Assembly: GCA_031296915.1 (NCBI GenBank)
Contig: JAVDPC010000018.1
Location: 1-64,000 of the forward strand
Length of the DNA stretch: 64,000 bases
Source of the DNA: Cerasicoccus frondis
GTDB lineage: Bacteria; Verrucomicrobiota; Verrucomicrobiia; Opitutales; Cerasicoccaceae
Direction of reading: 5' to 3'
Position 1 is the first letter of the stretch. Every line of letters begins with the position of its first letter. Below, in pieces: positions 26,012 through 36,889 of the stretch. The translations under genes and the position numbers were made by a program. The notes under the pieces are model-generated. The model had not been told where the DNA came from. It saw nothing but the letters and a program-made list of their open reading frames with translations, and did no database searches.

Positions 26012-26271
26012 GCCTTTGGCCGGTAAAACGCGGCGGTCTTGCCCACGCTGCCCACGCATTCGCAGTTGGTGCGCTGTTCAATCTCCGCAATGGCGGCCTT
26101 GAGCGCGTCTCGGTCGACGATGAACTTCGCCTTCACGAGTTGATCGCGCGTGAGCAGATGATCCAGCTCGGCGATGAGCGTGTCGGTGAGGCCTTGTTTG
26201 CCAACGTGGACGCCAGCGGGCAGTCGCTGAGCCGCGCCGCGGAGCTGTTTCTTTTCGGCAGAGGTGAGCAT
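26008..26271 (-). CDS. yhbY: YhbY/CRS1-type RNA-binding protein
   Basis: 87 residues. The CRM fold is visible: LTSAEKKQLRGAAQRLPAGVHVGKQGLTDTLIAELDHLL with its GKQGLT (GxxG-type RNA-binding) loop, then LVKAKFIVDRDALKAAIAEIEQRT and GKTAAFYRP. The family associates with pre-50S particles and helps ribosome assembly. The 3' end overlaps the convergent PEP-CTERM gene by 4 nt. Confidence 0.92.
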   Translation of the reverse strand: MLTSAEKKQLRGAAQRLPAGVHVGKQGLTDTLIAELDHLLTRDQLVKAKFIVDRDALKAAIAEIEQRTNCECVGSVGKTAAFYRPKA

Positions 26272-26391
26272 TGTTGGTGTGTGTAATTAAACAGTAAGAT
26301 CGGGAAGAGCGGGAAGCCGACGCAATGTTATTCTTCGAGGGGGGGCTTGGTGTGGCTGATTTCTTAATCGTGTGGGAATTGGTGTTATGGC

Positions 26392-26826
26392 CTATTCGCT
26401 TCCACCCATATATATATCAAACCAGAGCTCTAAATCGAGCGCCGCCAGACGTCGCATTTGATCCGTTGGGATTATTGGGCCGCCGTGTCCGGATGCTGAC
26501 GCCCAGAAGCAACTAATTTGGCAACTTCCACCCTGAGCTCTTATTGCGTCGATGGCTTTCCTTTGCCCTTCGAGCTCTAGTAATAGCAAATCGATATGCC
26601 GACGAGAGTCCCGTGATGTGCACTTTTCTTTAGTGGAAAGAAACCATCCGTTAAGCTTCGGATACTTTTTGGAAGTATCGAATTGGCCTTTTCTTTGAAC
26701 TTTCGTGGGCTGAATGCCTAACAGTCTTGTTAGATCGTCAGGATCAACATCATCGAGATAGACTCGGAAGGTTGCATAGGTTCTAGAGCAGGTAGCGTAA
26801 TCATCGCTGTAATCGGTAGTCGGCAT
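26392..26826 (-). CDS. DUF4279-domain protein
   Basis: 144 residues. The start region SRTYATFRVYLDDVDPDDLTRLLGIQPTKVQRKGQ matches the DUF4279 pattern (x-S-x-hydrophobic-R...LTxLLGIxPTxxxxKG). The rest holds WFLSTKEK, a charged helical region and CQISCFWASASGHGGPIIPTDQMRRLA. DUF4279 proteins are of unknown function and often occur beside polymorphic-toxin or contact-dependent loci as immunity-like proteins. No toxin gene is seen here. It lies 13 nt after the alaS stop on the same strand, but its AT-richer codon use differs from alaS, so it may be a recent arrival. Confidence 0.75.
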   Translation of the reverse strand: MPTTDYSDDYATCSRTYATFRVYLDDVDPDDLTRLLGIQPTKVQRKGQFDTSKKYPKLNGWFLSTKEKCTSRDSRRHIDLLLLELEGQRKAIDAIRAQGGSCQISCFWASASGHGGPIIPTDQMRRLAALDLELWFDIYMGGSE

Positions 26827-26839
26827 GTAAATTTTTAGC

Positions 26840-29665
<2,826 letters not shown>

Positions 29666-29753
29666 GGGAAAAGCGGAGACAATGTCAGGCGTTGGCGCGT
29701 GATTAAAGTCTAAAGATTGGGGGATTGCGGGGCTGGGGCGCTTTCAGGGCGTC

Positions 29754-29769
29754 TCCCTCCAAGGAGGGA
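29754..29769. repeat. Palindromic TCCCTCC-AA-GGAGGGA, copy 1
   Basis: A 7-bp inverted repeat around AA, located exactly 35 nt upstream of the start at 29805. The same 16-mer occurs 35 nt upstream of the paralogous gene at 30471. Confidence 0.6.
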
Positions 29770-29804
29770 TGTTCAGGCTGGCGGACATGAGTTATAGTGC
29801 GCCG

Positions 29805-30389
29805 ATGCGTTACTTACTACTTCCAGCTACGGTTACATTTCTCATTGCGGCGGCGAGCAGCCTGCCGGGGGCTCTGGTCATCAACGTTCAGGAGGTCGGC
29901 GCAGATGTCGTGGTGACCGCCAGCGGATCGTTGGATATGACTGGCGCCGTGTTCCGGTCGAGCTTCAATAATGCGGACCCACGGCAGTTGATTCGGCCCG
30001 ATTCAGACCGGCTGCGCCAGTACGCCTTGGGTGATGTCGACTTATATTTTCTTACGGGCGGAACCCATGATTTGGGGACAGGGAGAAACACCATTACGAA
30101 TAGTATTTCTGGCGATACTTTTGGCGTCAGTGGTAATTCTATATTCTATGTTCCGGGTGGATTCACGGGCGGGGCATTATCCGGTTCCGCCATCTATAGT
30201 AGTGAAACGATTGCCACCACTGGCCTTATCCCCGGCTCCTACACCTGGACGATCCCCAGCGACACGATCACGCTTAATGTCGTCGCCGCGAGCCCGATCC
30301 CGGAGCCCGCGACTTACCTTGCGCTGGCAGGTTTCGGCGGGCTGGGATTGCTCGTGTGGCGACGACGACTCGCTCGGCGAAAGGCGTAG
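29805..30389 (+). CDS. PEP-CTERM protein, tandem paralogue A
   Basis: 194 residues from the ATG at 29805, chosen because the palindrome spacing to the next copy then matches exactly. The signal peptide (MRYLLLPATVTFLIAAASSLPGA) has cleavage near residue 23. The core begins LVINVQEVGADVVVTASGSLDM and is beta-rich with Gly/Ser/Thr loops. The C-terminal sorting signal IPEPATYLALAGFGG precedes WRRRLARRKA. It is nearly collinear with the protein encoded at 30471. Function is unknown; export and exosortase processing are inferred from the signal. Earlier in-frame ATGs at 29769 and 29787 are possible. Confidence 0.75.
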   Translation: MRYLLLPATVTFLIAAASSLPGALVINVQEVGADVVVTASGSLDMTGAVFRSSFNNADPRQLIRPDSDRLRQYALGDVDLYFLTGGTHDLGTGRNTITNSISGDTFGVSGNSIFYVPGGFTGGALSGSAIYSSETIATTGLIPGSYTWTIPSDTITLNVVAASPIPEPATYLALAGFGGLGLLVWRRRLARRKA

Positions 30390-30419
30390 TCGCTGGCCAT
30401 TGCTGATAGTCGATTATTA

Positions 30420-30435
30420 TCCCTCCAAGGAGGGA
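30420..30435. repeat. Palindromic TCCCTCC-AA-GGAGGGA, copy 2
   Basis: Identical to copy 1 at 29754-29769, again 35 nt upstream of a PEP-CTERM gene start. It was probably duplicated together with the gene. Confidence 0.6.
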
Positions 30436-30470
30436 TACCGCAAATGAGGGAAATGCGCTAGACTACTGGC

Positions 30471-31085
30471 ATGCTGCGAAAATCAATAATCCTACTCATG
30501 CTCGCTTTAGCTTCGCCGACTGCCCCAGGGGCTCTGGTCATCAACGTTCAGGAGGTGGGGCCGGATGTCGTGGTGACCGCCAGTGGGTCGCTGGACATGA
30601 CGGGCGCTGTGTTGCGAACCAGCTTCAACAACTCGGACCCGCGGCAACTCCTACGCCCGAGGGCAGATCTGCTTCGTCAGTACGCCTTGGGGGATATAGA
30701 TCTCTACGATCTCGCGGGTGGAACGCATGATTTGGGGGACGGTGGTAATAGCAGAGCCGATAGTATTCTCGGTGATACATACGGGATCAATGGCAATGAT
30801 ACCTTTTACGTTCCCGGTGGCTATGCAGGAGGCCCTTTGTCTGGATCCAGCATTTTTCTTGGTACATCGATCGCCGGGATGGAGCTGAATCCCGGTTCCT
30901 ACACCTGGACTATCCCCAACGACACGATCACGCTCAATGTCGGCTCGGTAACGCCGGTGCCGGAGCCCGTGACTTACATTGCGCTGGCGGGCTTCGGTGG
31001 GCTCGGCGTTTTGGTGTGGCGGCGACGGAAAACACGACAGACGCGCGGTGAATACCGTAAACCGTTGACCCATTCGGATGAGTAG
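30471..31085 (+). CDS. PEP-CTERM protein, tandem paralogue B
   Basis: 204 residues. The signal peptide (MLRKSIILLMLALASPTAPGA) is followed by a mature core sharing long runs with paralogue A, including VVVTASGSLDMTGAV, SYTWTIP and NDTITLNV. The sorting signal is VPEPVTYIALAGFGGLG followed by WRRRKTRQTRGEYRK. The tail is longer and more charged than in paralogue A. It is followed 19 nt later by the LuxR-type regulator gene. Many differences are substitutions in loops (AGGTHDLGDGGNS against TGGTHDLGTGRNT), so divergence after duplication is moderate. Confidence 0.75.
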   Translation: MLRKSIILLMLALASPTAPGALVINVQEVGPDVVVTASGSLDMTGAVLRTSFNNSDPRQLLRPRADLLRQYALGDIDLYDLAGGTHDLGDGGNSRADSILGDTYGINGNDTFYVPGGYAGGPLSGSSIFLGTSIAGMELNPGSYTWTIPNDTITLNVGSVTPVPEPVTYIALAGFGGLGVLVWRRRKTRQTRGEYRKPLTHSDE

Positions 31086-31103
31086 TTTACCTGTATTCTC
31101 GTT

Positions 31104-31940
31104 ATGCCCTTAAGTCACGCTCAAGTTGAGAAGTTCTGTTTTGCGTCGGAACGATTGATGCGGCCCGACCTTGGCTTGGACAATTACGCGGAGCGTTCCT
31201 TTGAGTTTATCGACACGCTGCTATCGAGTGAGTTTGTCATTTTCGGTACGCTGGACCCGCGCACGCAGGTGCTCGAAATCTCCGTGAACAAGGAAATCAC
31301 CGGCTGGACGCGGGCCATTACCGCCTATGGCCATCTGATGGCGGATTACAAGCTGTGGGATTGGGACCACACCGTCAACGATGGTAAACCCTTCACTCGC
31401 AGTGACTTCTTCTCGAACCGGCAGTTTCGTGACACCTCGATGTTTAGCGAGGTATATGGCCCGCTGGGGATCGATGACCACTGCGCGGTGCACGTGCCGG
31501 GCGTCAGCGGGGAGATCCCCTTTTTCGGCGTGGAGCGTCAGGGCGGGACGGATTACACCACCGACGAACGCGACTTGCTGCGGTTGGCGCAATCACTCCT
31601 GGGCAATGCACGCTCGATCGCCAAGGCGCGGGACAATCTTTCCATCGCCAGTGCGAAGGCGGCCGCGCTTTGCCGGGCTGGGCTGACCCCGCGCGAGGCC
31701 GACGTGCTCTACCTGGTCTCCGAGGGCAAAAGCAATGAGGAGATCGCCATCATTCTGGGCATCGAGGTTTACACGGTCAAAGACCACGTGAAGAGCGTCT
31801 ACCGCAAGACGGGCTGCTCGAACCGCCTCTCCGCCGCGCTTTGGGCGCTGCAAACGACCCGCCTCGATGAGACCCGCGCACTCAAACGTCACCTGTCCGT
31901 GGCGGCGGTCAACGTCACCGCCTGGGCGGGGCAGAGCTAG
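31104..31940 (+). CDS. LuxR-type HTH transcriptional regulator with GAF-like sensor
   Basis: 278 residues. The first ~190 residues form an alpha/beta region with GAF-like pattern (FEFIDTLLSSEFVIFGTLDPRTQ and VPGVSGEIPFFGVERQGGTDY). A LuxR/GerE helix-turn-helix follows at ~198-255: LTPREADVLYLVSEGKSNEEIAIILGIEVYTVKDHVKSVYRKTG. There is no receiver domain with a phospho-Asp, so control is probably by ligand binding. It follows the PEP-CTERM paralogues by 19 nt and its 3' end overlaps the convergent TAXI gene by 4 nt, so either could be its target. Confidence 0.8.
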   Translation: MPLSHAQVEKFCFASERLMRPDLGLDNYAERSFEFIDTLLSSEFVIFGTLDPRTQVLEISVNKEITGWTRAITAYGHLMADYKLWDWDHTVNDGKPFTRSDFFSNRQFRDTSMFSEVYGPLGIDDHCAVHVPGVSGEIPFFGVERQGGTDYTTDERDLLRLAQSLLGNARSIAKARDNLSIASAKAAALCRAGLTPREADVLYLVSEGKSNEEIAIILGIEVYTVKDHVKSVYRKTGCSNRLSAALWALQTTRLDETRALKRHLSVAAVNVTAWAGQS

Positions 31941-33295
31941 CTGGATTGTGGTGAGGCGTCTGCATCCATTGCCTGGCTATCGGGGTGCAGCGCCAGGAGG
32001 CGGCGCGAAAGCAGGCGGTTTTCGATTTTGCGGCACAGGCTGTTGCTCTGTTCCAGGAAGATGGAAAACATGCGGTCGCCGATGAGGTCGTCGCCGGTCA
32101 ATTCGGTTAGCGCCATATGCTGGAGCTCGGTCGTCTTGCGATGCAAGTCACGCAGCTCTTCCGTGCAGGTGGTGTCGTTGAGCTGTTTATCGAGCTCCAG
32201 CGTGCGGTTGACGAAAATGTCGAGGCGCTCCTTCTGGATTTGCAGGCTCTCTTTGCGCTCCTCTTCGCGGAGCTGACGGTAGCGCTGCCAGCCCAGCCAA
32301 AATAGGGCGACGAAGGCGACGATGAGCTCCTTGGCGGCAGATAGGGATTCCAGAAAGCTGGCCACCGTGTCGATCCCGGCATAGGGCTGCAGGTAGTTAT
32401 GGCTTGCGGCGTGCCAGCCTGGGGCCAGGCGTGACTCGGCTTCGGCTTGCGAAAGCAGTCCCGGGAATTCGCGCTGCATTTGCTCACCAAAAATGGCGTC
32501 GAGCGTCGCATTGATCAATGGCTTTGGCGCATCGCGTTGGGCAACGAGGCGCGCAGTGCAGGACAGGGTTTGGATGGGAACAGGGGGGATGGCCAGTTGC
32601 CCGGAATACAGGCCGCGGGGCACTTCATCGACGGCATAGAAACTGTGATCAAAGGCAATGGCGCGCGCGTCGTCGATGGGTAAAAGCCGGTAATCGCCGC
32701 TGGTCATCATTTGCCGCAGGCCCGGGCTGCTCAAGCTGGTGATCTCAATGGCGGCCTCCACTTCGGGCAGCAGTGGCAGTTCGTAAGTTTCGCCCCATTG
32801 GTCGGACTCCTTCGATGGGGTGACGCCGTAGTGCTCGAAGATGACCTCGGCGTGCGCATGGTCCGCCGAGCCGGGTGGGCCATAGATGATGTTCTTGCCG
32901 TTGAGGTCGGTGATGCTGCGCACATGGGAATCGTGCCGGACGATGACGTGGACGAACTCGTCATACACCGGGGCGACAACGGCCATATCCTGGCTCAGCA
33001 AGGTGTCGGCCGACACCATGGCCAGATCGATCTGTCCACTGGCCAGTAAGTTGCGATTGGCAATGGAGCCATCGGTGTAAATCACCTCGACGTCTACGCC
33101 AGTGGACTGCTCCAGCGTCTGCGCCAGCATTTGGCTCAGGTGGTTGAATGAGCCACCCCGGATGCCGCCCGCGATGACGATCCGCTCGGGCATGCGCTCC
33201 CGGGTCCCGAACCAGAGGGTGAGGGAGAGGATGAGCAGCGCCGCCATCAGCAGGGCGATGCTGCGGCGCACAGTAGCGGTCTTGATTTTACTCAC
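31937..33295 (-). CDS. Membrane-tethered TAXI-family ligand-binding protein
   Basis: 452 residues from the GTG at 33295, which places a membrane helix (SIALLMAALLILSLTLWF) at residues ~12-29. The TAXI solute-binding domain follows: RIVIAGGIRGGSFNHLSQMLAQTLEQSTGVDVEVI, QIDLAMVSADTLL, GPPGSADHAHAE and YAVDEVPRGLYSG. Near residue 305-325 a second helix (ELIVAFVALFWLGWQ) leads to a ~110-residue cytoplasmic coiled coil (RQLREEERKESLQIQKERLD). Free TAXI proteins are periplasmic and feed TRAP transporters; here no TRAP permease is nearby and the protein is anchored at both ends. It looks more like a ligand receptor. An ATG at 33391 shares the GCATGC palindrome with the start of the divergent gene and is an alternative. 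Confidence 0.72.
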   Translation of the reverse strand: MSKIKTATVRRSIALLMAALLILSLTLWFGTRERMPERIVIAGGIRGGSFNHLSQMLAQTLEQSTGVDVEVIYTDGSIANRNLLASGQIDLAMVSADTLLSQDMAVVAPVYDEFVHVIVRHDSHVRSITDLNGKNIIYGPPGSADHAHAEVIFEHYGVTPSKESDQWGETYELPLLPEVEAAIEITSLSSPGLRQMMTSGDYRLLPIDDARAIAFDHSFYAVDEVPRGLYSGQLAIPPVPIQTLSCTARLVAQRDAPKPLINATLDAIFGEQMQREFPGLLSQAEAESRLAPGWHAASHNYLQPYAGIDTVASFLESLSAAKELIVAFVALFWLGWQRYRQLREEERKESLQIQKERLDIFVNRTLELDKQLNDTTCTEELRDLHRKTTELQHMALTELTGDDLIGDRMFSIFLEQSNSLCRKIENRLLSRRLLALHPDSQAMDADASPQSS

Positions 33296-33389
33296 GGCGA
33301 GGGCGGTGTTGGGGCGTATCACAACGCCTCGGGCAGGAAATGTCGAGCCCGGCCTTGCCAGCGGCCCAACCGCCTTGCAAGTTGTTGGC

Positions 33390-34442
33390 ATGCAGGCAGG
33401 TTCCCTACCTCTCACATTAGCTGCCGGATGGAAAAATGTCCCCCCGCGTCCGACGGGCCGCCGCCTGGTCTGGAAGCAGGGCAATCGCTGGTGGCTTTCC
33501 GATACGGACTTTGCGGATCCCGTAAGCATCGGCGCCGCCAGCCCCGTTGATTGCCCTGTGGCCTATGACCCCACCCGCGAACAACTCTACCGCTACCACT
33601 GCGCCCAATGGGGAGATCGTCGGGACGCCAGCGAATTTCGGCGTGTCAGCACAGTAGGGGGCGATGACGAGCGGCTCTTTGGTCTTGGTCTGAATAAATG
33701 GGCGCTCTGGCTGTGTCAGTATGTCTCTGAAATCGATTCTCTGGCCGCTCTCATTGCCACTGAAATGCCGAGCAAGAACGATGGCACGGTCGTCATCCAG
33801 CACCAATTGGGGCTGTATGACTTGAAGCAGAACCGGTCGCTGCTGGTGAATTTGCCGCGTGACTGCTTTTACCCGCTCGCAATGCATTGCGGCAGTCAGC
33901 AGGTCCTTTTTCATGGCGCCGAAGGATTCCAAGTGGTTGATTTTTCCGGGCGGCGGATTATGCGGCTGGGCCTTAAGGGGCTACCAGAGGGCAGGGGTGG
34001 ATGCTTTAATCCGCTAAATCCAGAAGAAATTGTTTTGGGTGGTGGAAGCCTCATGCTGGTGCGCCGTAAAAGTGAGTTTATCCAGCTGCGCGAGCGGGGA
34101 CTGAATCCGGTTTGGGCGCCCGATGGCCAGCAACTGTATTTCGCCGAAAGCAGCAGTGACTTATGGCGTCGCACGGCAGATGGGCAATGCGAGCGCCTGC
34201 TGGCCGTGGCCGGTAATCGCTACGCGGAGGTCAGCCGCGCCCGCCCCCCCCGATTGACTGCCGATGGCCGTTACTTGGCCCTGCCTCTGACGCGCCGCAT
34301 TCGCCGACAGCCGATGGAGGGCGCTTATGGCGGCGATGATTCGCCTGCTTGGGTGGAGTGGCAGGCTGTATGTGTCCTCGATCTCCAGGCGCAGGAGGTG
34401 TGGCAGGCGCCGGGCGGCGGGCCGGTTATTTGGCTTTCGTAA
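33390..34442 (+). CDS. Probable beta-propeller (TolB/PD40-like) protein
   Basis: 350 residues from the ATG at 33390. It has repeated strand pairs with W/P-D/G spacings, including RLVWKQGNRWWLSD, GLNPVWAPDGQQLYFAES and RARPPRLTADGRYLALPL. The APDG and TADGRYLAL blocks match PD40/WD40-like blades. No signal peptide or membrane helix is clear at this start. The function is not recognised. A run of eight C at 34243-34250 lies in the codons of RPPR. The gene diverges from the TAXI gene. Confidence 0.6.
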   Translation: MQAGSLPLTLAAGWKNVPPRPTGRRLVWKQGNRWWLSDTDFADPVSIGAASPVDCPVAYDPTREQLYRYHCAQWGDRRDASEFRRVSTVGGDDERLFGLGLNKWALWLCQYVSEIDSLAALIATEMPSKNDGTVVIQHQLGLYDLKQNRSLLVNLPRDCFYPLAMHCGSQQVLFHGAEGFQVVDFSGRRIMRLGLKGLPEGRGGCFNPLNPEEIVLGGGSLMLVRRKSEFIQLRERGLNPVWAPDGQQLYFAESSSDLWRRTADGQCERLLAVAGNRYAEVSRARPPRLTADGRYLALPLTRRIRRQPMEGAYGGDDSPAWVEWQAVCVLDLQAQEVWQAPGGGPVIWLS

Positions 34443-34657
34443 AAAATGCGGAATAAACGTCTCCTGCCTCGACTCTCTCTTTGGTAACGTGATATTTACT
34501 GGTCTGTAACGTGTTCAGCTCACTATGAGCTTGGCCCCGGATAACACATCCATAAATATCACTATTCAGATTAAAAATTTGGTTGCGCTCATTCACTTTT
34601 GAGCACAGTCTATGCTTCAAACCACCTACCAGGTCTAGAAATATCCTAAATCTTGTC

Positions 34658-35596
34658 ATGAAACTACTTTCCACACTTTCATTTTTCACTGGTGTCGCAG
34701 TCGCGGCTCTTCCAACCCTCTCAGCCGAAGTGATAGTCTCGACCGTCCCAGTAGGTGTCGTGGAAATGACGATCCCTGCGGGGGCTACAATTGTGGCGCC
34801 TTTGTTTGTCAACGCTAACGAGTTCCAAGGTAAGTCAACATCTGTGGATGAAGGTGCTGATACGACTACAATCACTTTTGAGTCCGCGACTTTTACTGCT
34901 GGAGAATTTGACGAGGCCGATTACCCACTTTACTACGCTGAATCTATCGGTGGTGATGATGAAGGTTTTGGTTACGATATCATTTCTAATGATTCTGACT
35001 CGATAACTGTTGCGGGATTGATCTCAGACCAGGGATTGGCTGTAGAACAGGTTTTTGCTATCCGTAAGCATGTCACGCTTGGTCAGTTCTTTGACGGTGC
35101 ATCTGGATTGTCTCTTACTGATAGTTCGAAGTTTTTCCTGAGTGATGGTAGTGTAAAAGTTTTTATCTGGAATGGTTCAAAGTGGTTTGGATCAACCGAT
35201 GGAGATATTTATCCAATTTATCCAGGGACTGGCTTCCTTGCCACACTTAAAGCCACTGTTGAAATTACCACAACCGGAACGGTGAAGAACACAGCAACTC
35301 AAGTCCCTGTAGTTCCGACCAGCGTATCGCCGAGCGCAATTAACCTCGTGGCTAGCGGCTCTCCCGTTGATGAGACTCTTGGGGGGCTTAGTATCGCTGG
35401 CGACGTCGGTCTTACTGGATCAGTGAAATTCTTTGAACCTGGCACCTTGCTGAGTGGCGGTGTATTGATTTCTTCCGGTTCTGCGTTTGTTGGTGGTGAA
35501 GGAGACGGCACGATCGTTTACCCTGGTGAGGGGGTTCTTGTTACTGTTAAATCTTCTTCAAATTTCTTGTCACTGCCTGCAGCATACACCGAATAA
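34658..35596 (+). CDS. TIGR02597-like secreted protein
   Basis: 312 residues from the ATG at 34658. The signal peptide (MKLLSTLSFFTGVAVAALPTLSA) is followed by TVPVGVVEMTIPAGATIVAPLFVN, the opening signature of the verrucomicrobial TIGR02597 family. The rest is low-complexity, beta-rich and acidic (DEGADTTTITFESATFTAGEF, YPGTGFLATLKATVEITTTG). It is followed 38 nt later by a PEP-CTERM gene and both share a visibly lower GC content than their neighbours. Family function is unknown; I am fairly but not fully sure of the family name. Confidence 0.65.
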   Translation: MKLLSTLSFFTGVAVAALPTLSAEVIVSTVPVGVVEMTIPAGATIVAPLFVNANEFQGKSTSVDEGADTTTITFESATFTAGEFDEADYPLYYAESIGGDDEGFGYDIISNDSDSITVAGLISDQGLAVEQVFAIRKHVTLGQFFDGASGLSLTDSSKFFLSDGSVKVFIWNGSKWFGSTDGDIYPIYPGTGFLATLKATVEITTTGTVKNTATQVPVVPTSVSPSAINLVASGSPVDETLGGLSIAGDVGLTGSVKFFEPGTLLSGGVLISSGSAFVGGEGDGTIVYPGEGVLVTVKSSSNFLSLPAAYTE

Positions 35597-35634
35597 ACTT
35601 TACAACCTTTTAAATATAATAATTTAGTTTCGTC

Positions 35635-36252
35635 ATGCTAAGACAAATCTGCTTCACATCCTTTGCTCTGTTTGCCGCTGTTAGCGTTCAAGCTTCTTTT
35701 ACGATTAACAATATTGTTGGGTCCGGTTTTGGTAATTATCTACAGTCTGACGGTGCTACACTAGTTAATGCTGATTATCAGTTGCAGTATGGCGTGTTTG
35801 ACATCGATTCATACAACGCGTTGCCTGATAACCTGAAGACTAATTTCTCTTCTGTCAGTAGCTTACTATCAACTGATGCGACCCAGACGAAGGATTTTGA
35901 TGCATCAGGTGGTATTTTTACTACAGACCAGTTTGGGTCTCCGTTTGAGCCCATGGCTGGTGATCCCACGCCTACTACTGGCGATCAAATTTATATTCTT
36001 GTATACAATACATTGAATACTGACGAGTTTGGTCTATTTACTTCCACTGCTTGGCTTGTGCCTAACACTGATATCGGTGACGCCACACTTGCACCTACTG
36101 AGCTTCAATCCACTGGCACAGCATTAGTGGGTAGCATAAGCGGTGAAAATGGAATTCTCGCCAATACAGTTCCTGAGCCTTCCACTTATGCGCTTTTGGC
36201 TGGTGTGATGACACTGGGCTTGGTGGCTTATCGTCGTCGTCAGAAGGCGTAA
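35635..36252 (+). CDS. PEP-CTERM protein paired with TIGR02597-like gene
   Basis: 205 residues. The signal peptide (MLRQICFTSFALFAAVSVQA) precedes a secreted core rich in Thr, Asn and Asp (NYLQSDGATLVNADYQLQYG). The C-terminal sorting signal VPEPSTYALLAGVMTLGLV ends YRRRQKA, a textbook PEP-CTERM tail. It shares the low-GC composition of the preceding gene. The start codon is 38 nt after the previous stop, so they form an operon ended by the terminator at 36274. Its role is unknown. Confidence 0.8.
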   Translation: MLRQICFTSFALFAAVSVQASFTINNIVGSGFGNYLQSDGATLVNADYQLQYGVFDIDSYNALPDNLKTNFSSVSSLLSTDATQTKDFDASGGIFTTDQFGSPFEPMAGDPTPTTGDQIYILVYNTLNTDEFGLFTSTAWLVPNTDIGDATLAPTELQSTGTALVGSISGENGILANTVPEPSTYALLAGVMTLGLVAYRRRQKA

Positions 36253-36273
36253 GCTAAATCATTTTAAAAACGA

Positions 36274-36305
36274 AATCCCCCTGGCGTAAGTTAGGGGGAT
36301 TTTTA
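36274..36305 (+). terminator. Terminator before the secretion operon
   Basis: AAATCCCCCT pairs with AGGGGGATTT around an 11-nt loop and is followed by TTTA. It closes the TIGR02597-like/PEP-CTERM pair. Confidence 0.8.
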
Positions 36306-36387
36306 TTGTCCAACGACGGCGCCTGTTCTAGTTAGGTTATATTATTTCATTAGGGAACATTCCTGCCCGATCCACCTCTTACTTATC

Positions 36388-36846
36388 ATGAAATTTACCG
36401 CCACCCCCCCCCTTCGCCGTGCGCAACAGAAAGCCGCAGGCTTCACGCTGCTGGAAATTATCATCGTGGTTGGCCTGATTGCCGCCCTTGCAGGCGCCTT
36501 GATCGTCGGCCTGCAGGGCACGGGTAACGCTGGCCAACGCGAGATCGAGCGCCAGTTTGTGACCACAGGAGTTAAGGCTCCGTTGATGGCATACCGCCTG
36601 AACATGGGCGATTATCCCAGTTCGGAGCAGGGGCTTGCTGCGCTCTTGACTGCGCCAGCCGGCGCGGGCAGCAAATGGTCAGGTCCTTATTTGGACAAGG
36701 AAGCGGTGGATTCCTGGGGGCAACCCTACAACTACCGTTACCCGGGAACGAACAACAAGAACGGTACGCCTGACATTTGGTCCAGTGGTCCGAATCGCCA
36801 AAACGAAGAGGGTGGCGGCGACGACGTGAACAACTGGGACAAGTAA
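36388..36846 (+). CDS. gspG: Type II secretion major pseudopilin GspG
   Basis: 152 residues. The prepilin site AAG|FTLLEIIIVVGLIAALAG has Glu at +5. The GspG C-terminal pattern with calcium-binding loop is present (VDSWGQPYNYRYPGTNNK, DIWSSGPNRQNEEGGGDD). It is the main subunit of the secretion pseudopilus and the first gene of the operon. A run of nine C (36404-36412) lies six codons after the start, where a slip would change the reading frame before the membrane segment. Confidence 0.92.
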   Translation: MKFTATPPLRRAQQKAAGFTLLEIIIVVGLIAALAGALIVGLQGTGNAGQREIERQFVTTGVKAPLMAYRLNMGDYPSSEQGLAALLTAPAGAGSKWSGPYLDKEAVDSWGQPYNYRYPGTNNKNGTPDIWSSGPNRQNEEGGGDDVNNWDK

Positions 36847-36889
36847 TTTCGGGGCCCGCGAGGCTATGGTCTGTCTTACACGCCAGGAT

